Source of the DNA: Mantamonas sphyraenae
Lineage: Eukaryota > CRuMs > Mantamonadidae
Assembly (NCBI GenBank): GCA_026936335.1
Contig: JAPMXV010000001.1
Span: 62,001-126,000 of the forward strand
Direction: 5' to 3'
DNA length: 64,000 bases
The notes beneath the pieces are model-generated. The model had not been told where the DNA came from, did not search any database, and saw only the letters and a program-made list of their open reading frames with translations. Within the stretch, counting starts at the first letter, position 1. The number at the start of each line of letters is the position of its first letter. The position numbers and the translations under genes are program-made. Positions 62,725 through 64,000 of the stretch are shown here, one piece after another.

Positions 62725-64000
62725 TCACCGTTTTGCGCGCGACACTTGCTTCTCCAAGGCCATTGTGGTTGCTCGTGCGTCGTAGAGCTCCTTCTTGGCG
62801 TCGTCGATCTCCTTGCGAGTGTGCTCGGCCGTCGTGGCGCGCGTGCGCAGCACAACCTCCTGCTCCTCAGCACGCAACACATCCAGATAGGTCCAGTACG
62901 ACCCCAACTCGCGGTTGATGTCCGACAAGATGGCGTCGAGTTTCCACTCTTCGTTTTCGTCGCTGGCACGCAACGCGGAGGAGCTGCTGGGCGACCCCAC
63001 AGCGGAGCTGGACGACGGGGAGCCCACAGCATCCTGCGTCTGCAGTGACTGCTGCTGTGCCTGCTGGGCCTGCACGGTCCCATTCAAACCGTGAAACTCC
63101 CGGGCGAGGTCGACCAATGGCAAGCCGTCCTTGCCCACGATTGCGTAGTCGTACTGCAGCATAAACTCCGGCAGCACCAGTTTGGGGTTGATCATGACAT
63201 ACTCCTGCGTCACCGGGTCGTACACAGAGTCGTACCCGGCCAGCAGTTCGTCCAGATCCATGCGTTGCAACACTTCACCCTGCTGCAACGTGTACACACG
63301 TCCCACAATCACACGACACAGCACCAGGTAGAAAACCCCATGTCTCCCTCCTCCTTGCGGCTGCTACTCTCCACAAGCACATTCCCCTGCGTCTTGATCG
63401 CCGCAAAGTCCGGACGCGTCGATTCCAGCGTGCTGAACCGACTAAAGTGGAAGGGCCTCTGGATGGACGCCGACATGTCGATGGCCTGGCGTACCTTGAA
63501 CTCGTAGGGGCCATTCGCCGCGCGGTCGTGCCAGAAGCGGGAGAATGCCACGCGGTAGTCGGCCTCGCTTGGATCCCGCAGCCCAAACGTGACCATGCGC
63601 TCGATGGCATCCTCGGGCACCACGCAGAACAGCCCTTTGATGGAGCCTGCATCGTACTGTTTCGCCTTGCGCTGGAACTGGTCCAGCAGGAACAGGTTTT
63701 CGATTTTAAACACATTCAGCACGTTCAGACTCAACGCAGGCTCGCTGGGCAGAAACTTGCTCTTGATATTGTCTGCAGCCACCTGTTTGCAGCGGGAAAA
63801 CAGGGCGTGGCTGGCCTCCAGCTGCTTCAGTCGGATGTAATCGTTCGTTTCCCACGCCAGCGTGTGTGCAAACAGCTTCAGTTCGCCCACCTTTCGCTGC
63901 AGTGCCTCCAGCTTGTCCAACAGCGCTGCTTCTTGCAGTCGCTTGGCATGCGCCTTGGCCACGCGCTCCTTCAGCACACTCTGAAACGCCAGCGTGTGTT
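62725..64000 (-). CDS. PARP-catalytic-domain-like protein with flanking coiled coils (5' partial)
   Basis: The frame is open to the right edge, so the N-terminus is missing. Visible order: a charged coiled coil (63790-63990), then a PARP-type ADP-ribosyltransferase fold. Landmarks are 'GLFCVVPEDAIERMVTFGL' at the usual 'LFHGT...IL..GF' position, 'FYLVLCRVIVGRVY' (compare 'MxLCRVLxG'), 'YDSVYDPVTQEYVMI' with a candidate catalytic Glu in 'QEYV', and 'LVLPEFMLQYDY' (compare 'LPEYLIxY'). A Ser/Gln-rich linker and a second coiled coil follow to the stop at 62725. The canonical His appears replaced, so activity could be mono-ADP-ribosylation or absent. A one-base deletion in the AAAACCCC run at 63332-63339 breaks the frame; adding it makes the visible part 418 codons. 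No specific orthologue recognised. Confidence 0.65.

Overview
The window is nuclear DNA of a GC-rich, gene-dense unicellular eukaryote. The evidence is spliceosomal GT-AG introns, a beta-tubulin gene, a eukaryotic-type glycyl-tRNA synthetase with a WHEP domain, RTEL1, DDX49 and CIAO1 homologues, and a MyTH4-RhoGAP protein. Introns are few (about 0-4 per gene, 73-591 nt). Neighbouring genes are often separated by only 25-150 bp. The species cannot be named from sequence alone. A flagellated protist, perhaps related to opisthokonts or apusomonads, would fit, but this is inference.

Positions 1-27743 (+) hold one enormous intronless reading frame, about 9,250 codons and still open at the left edge. 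It begins with 14 copies of a ~75-residue phage-tail-fibre-like repeat built on 'EISGDKVEGGTI'. A 'GIGTTNP' motif follows, then 16 seven-bladed-propeller (SBBP) units, 13 of them followed by a ~105-residue Ig/cadherin-like linker. It ends in a Peptidase_S74 / endosialidase-type intramolecular chaperone domain with the Ser-Lys self-cleavage dyad. This looks like a giant, probably trimeric and secreted, fibre protein.

Positions 27843-36009 hold a small PEX39-like gene (-), the four-exon glycyl-tRNA synthetase (-), a divergently transcribed two-RRM protein (+), and an ARHGAP39/Vilse-like WW-WW-WW-MyTH4-RhoGAP protein (+).

Positions 36124-49762 (+) hold a ~4,500-residue multi-pass membrane protein with a PelF-like GT4 glycosyltransferase domain. 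Once two one-base frame breaks are allowed for, it runs on into a formin FH2 domain. If confirmed, this physically joins glycan synthesis to actin nucleation.

Positions 49875-64000 are housekeeping-rich: DDX49-type RNA helicase (+), CIAO1 (+), a mitochondrial-type SpoU/MRM1 rRNA methyltransferase (-), an unrecognised coiled-coil protein (+), RTEL1 with a harmonin-like domain and two RING-like fingers (+), beta-tubulin (-) with E2F-like sites in its first intron and upstream, and a 5'-partial PARP-like protein (-).

Eight conserved genes or reading frames are interrupted by single-base shifts, mostly in short homopolymers. In every gene, correcting them makes the exon total divisible by three. 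They are more likely draft-assembly errors than biology.
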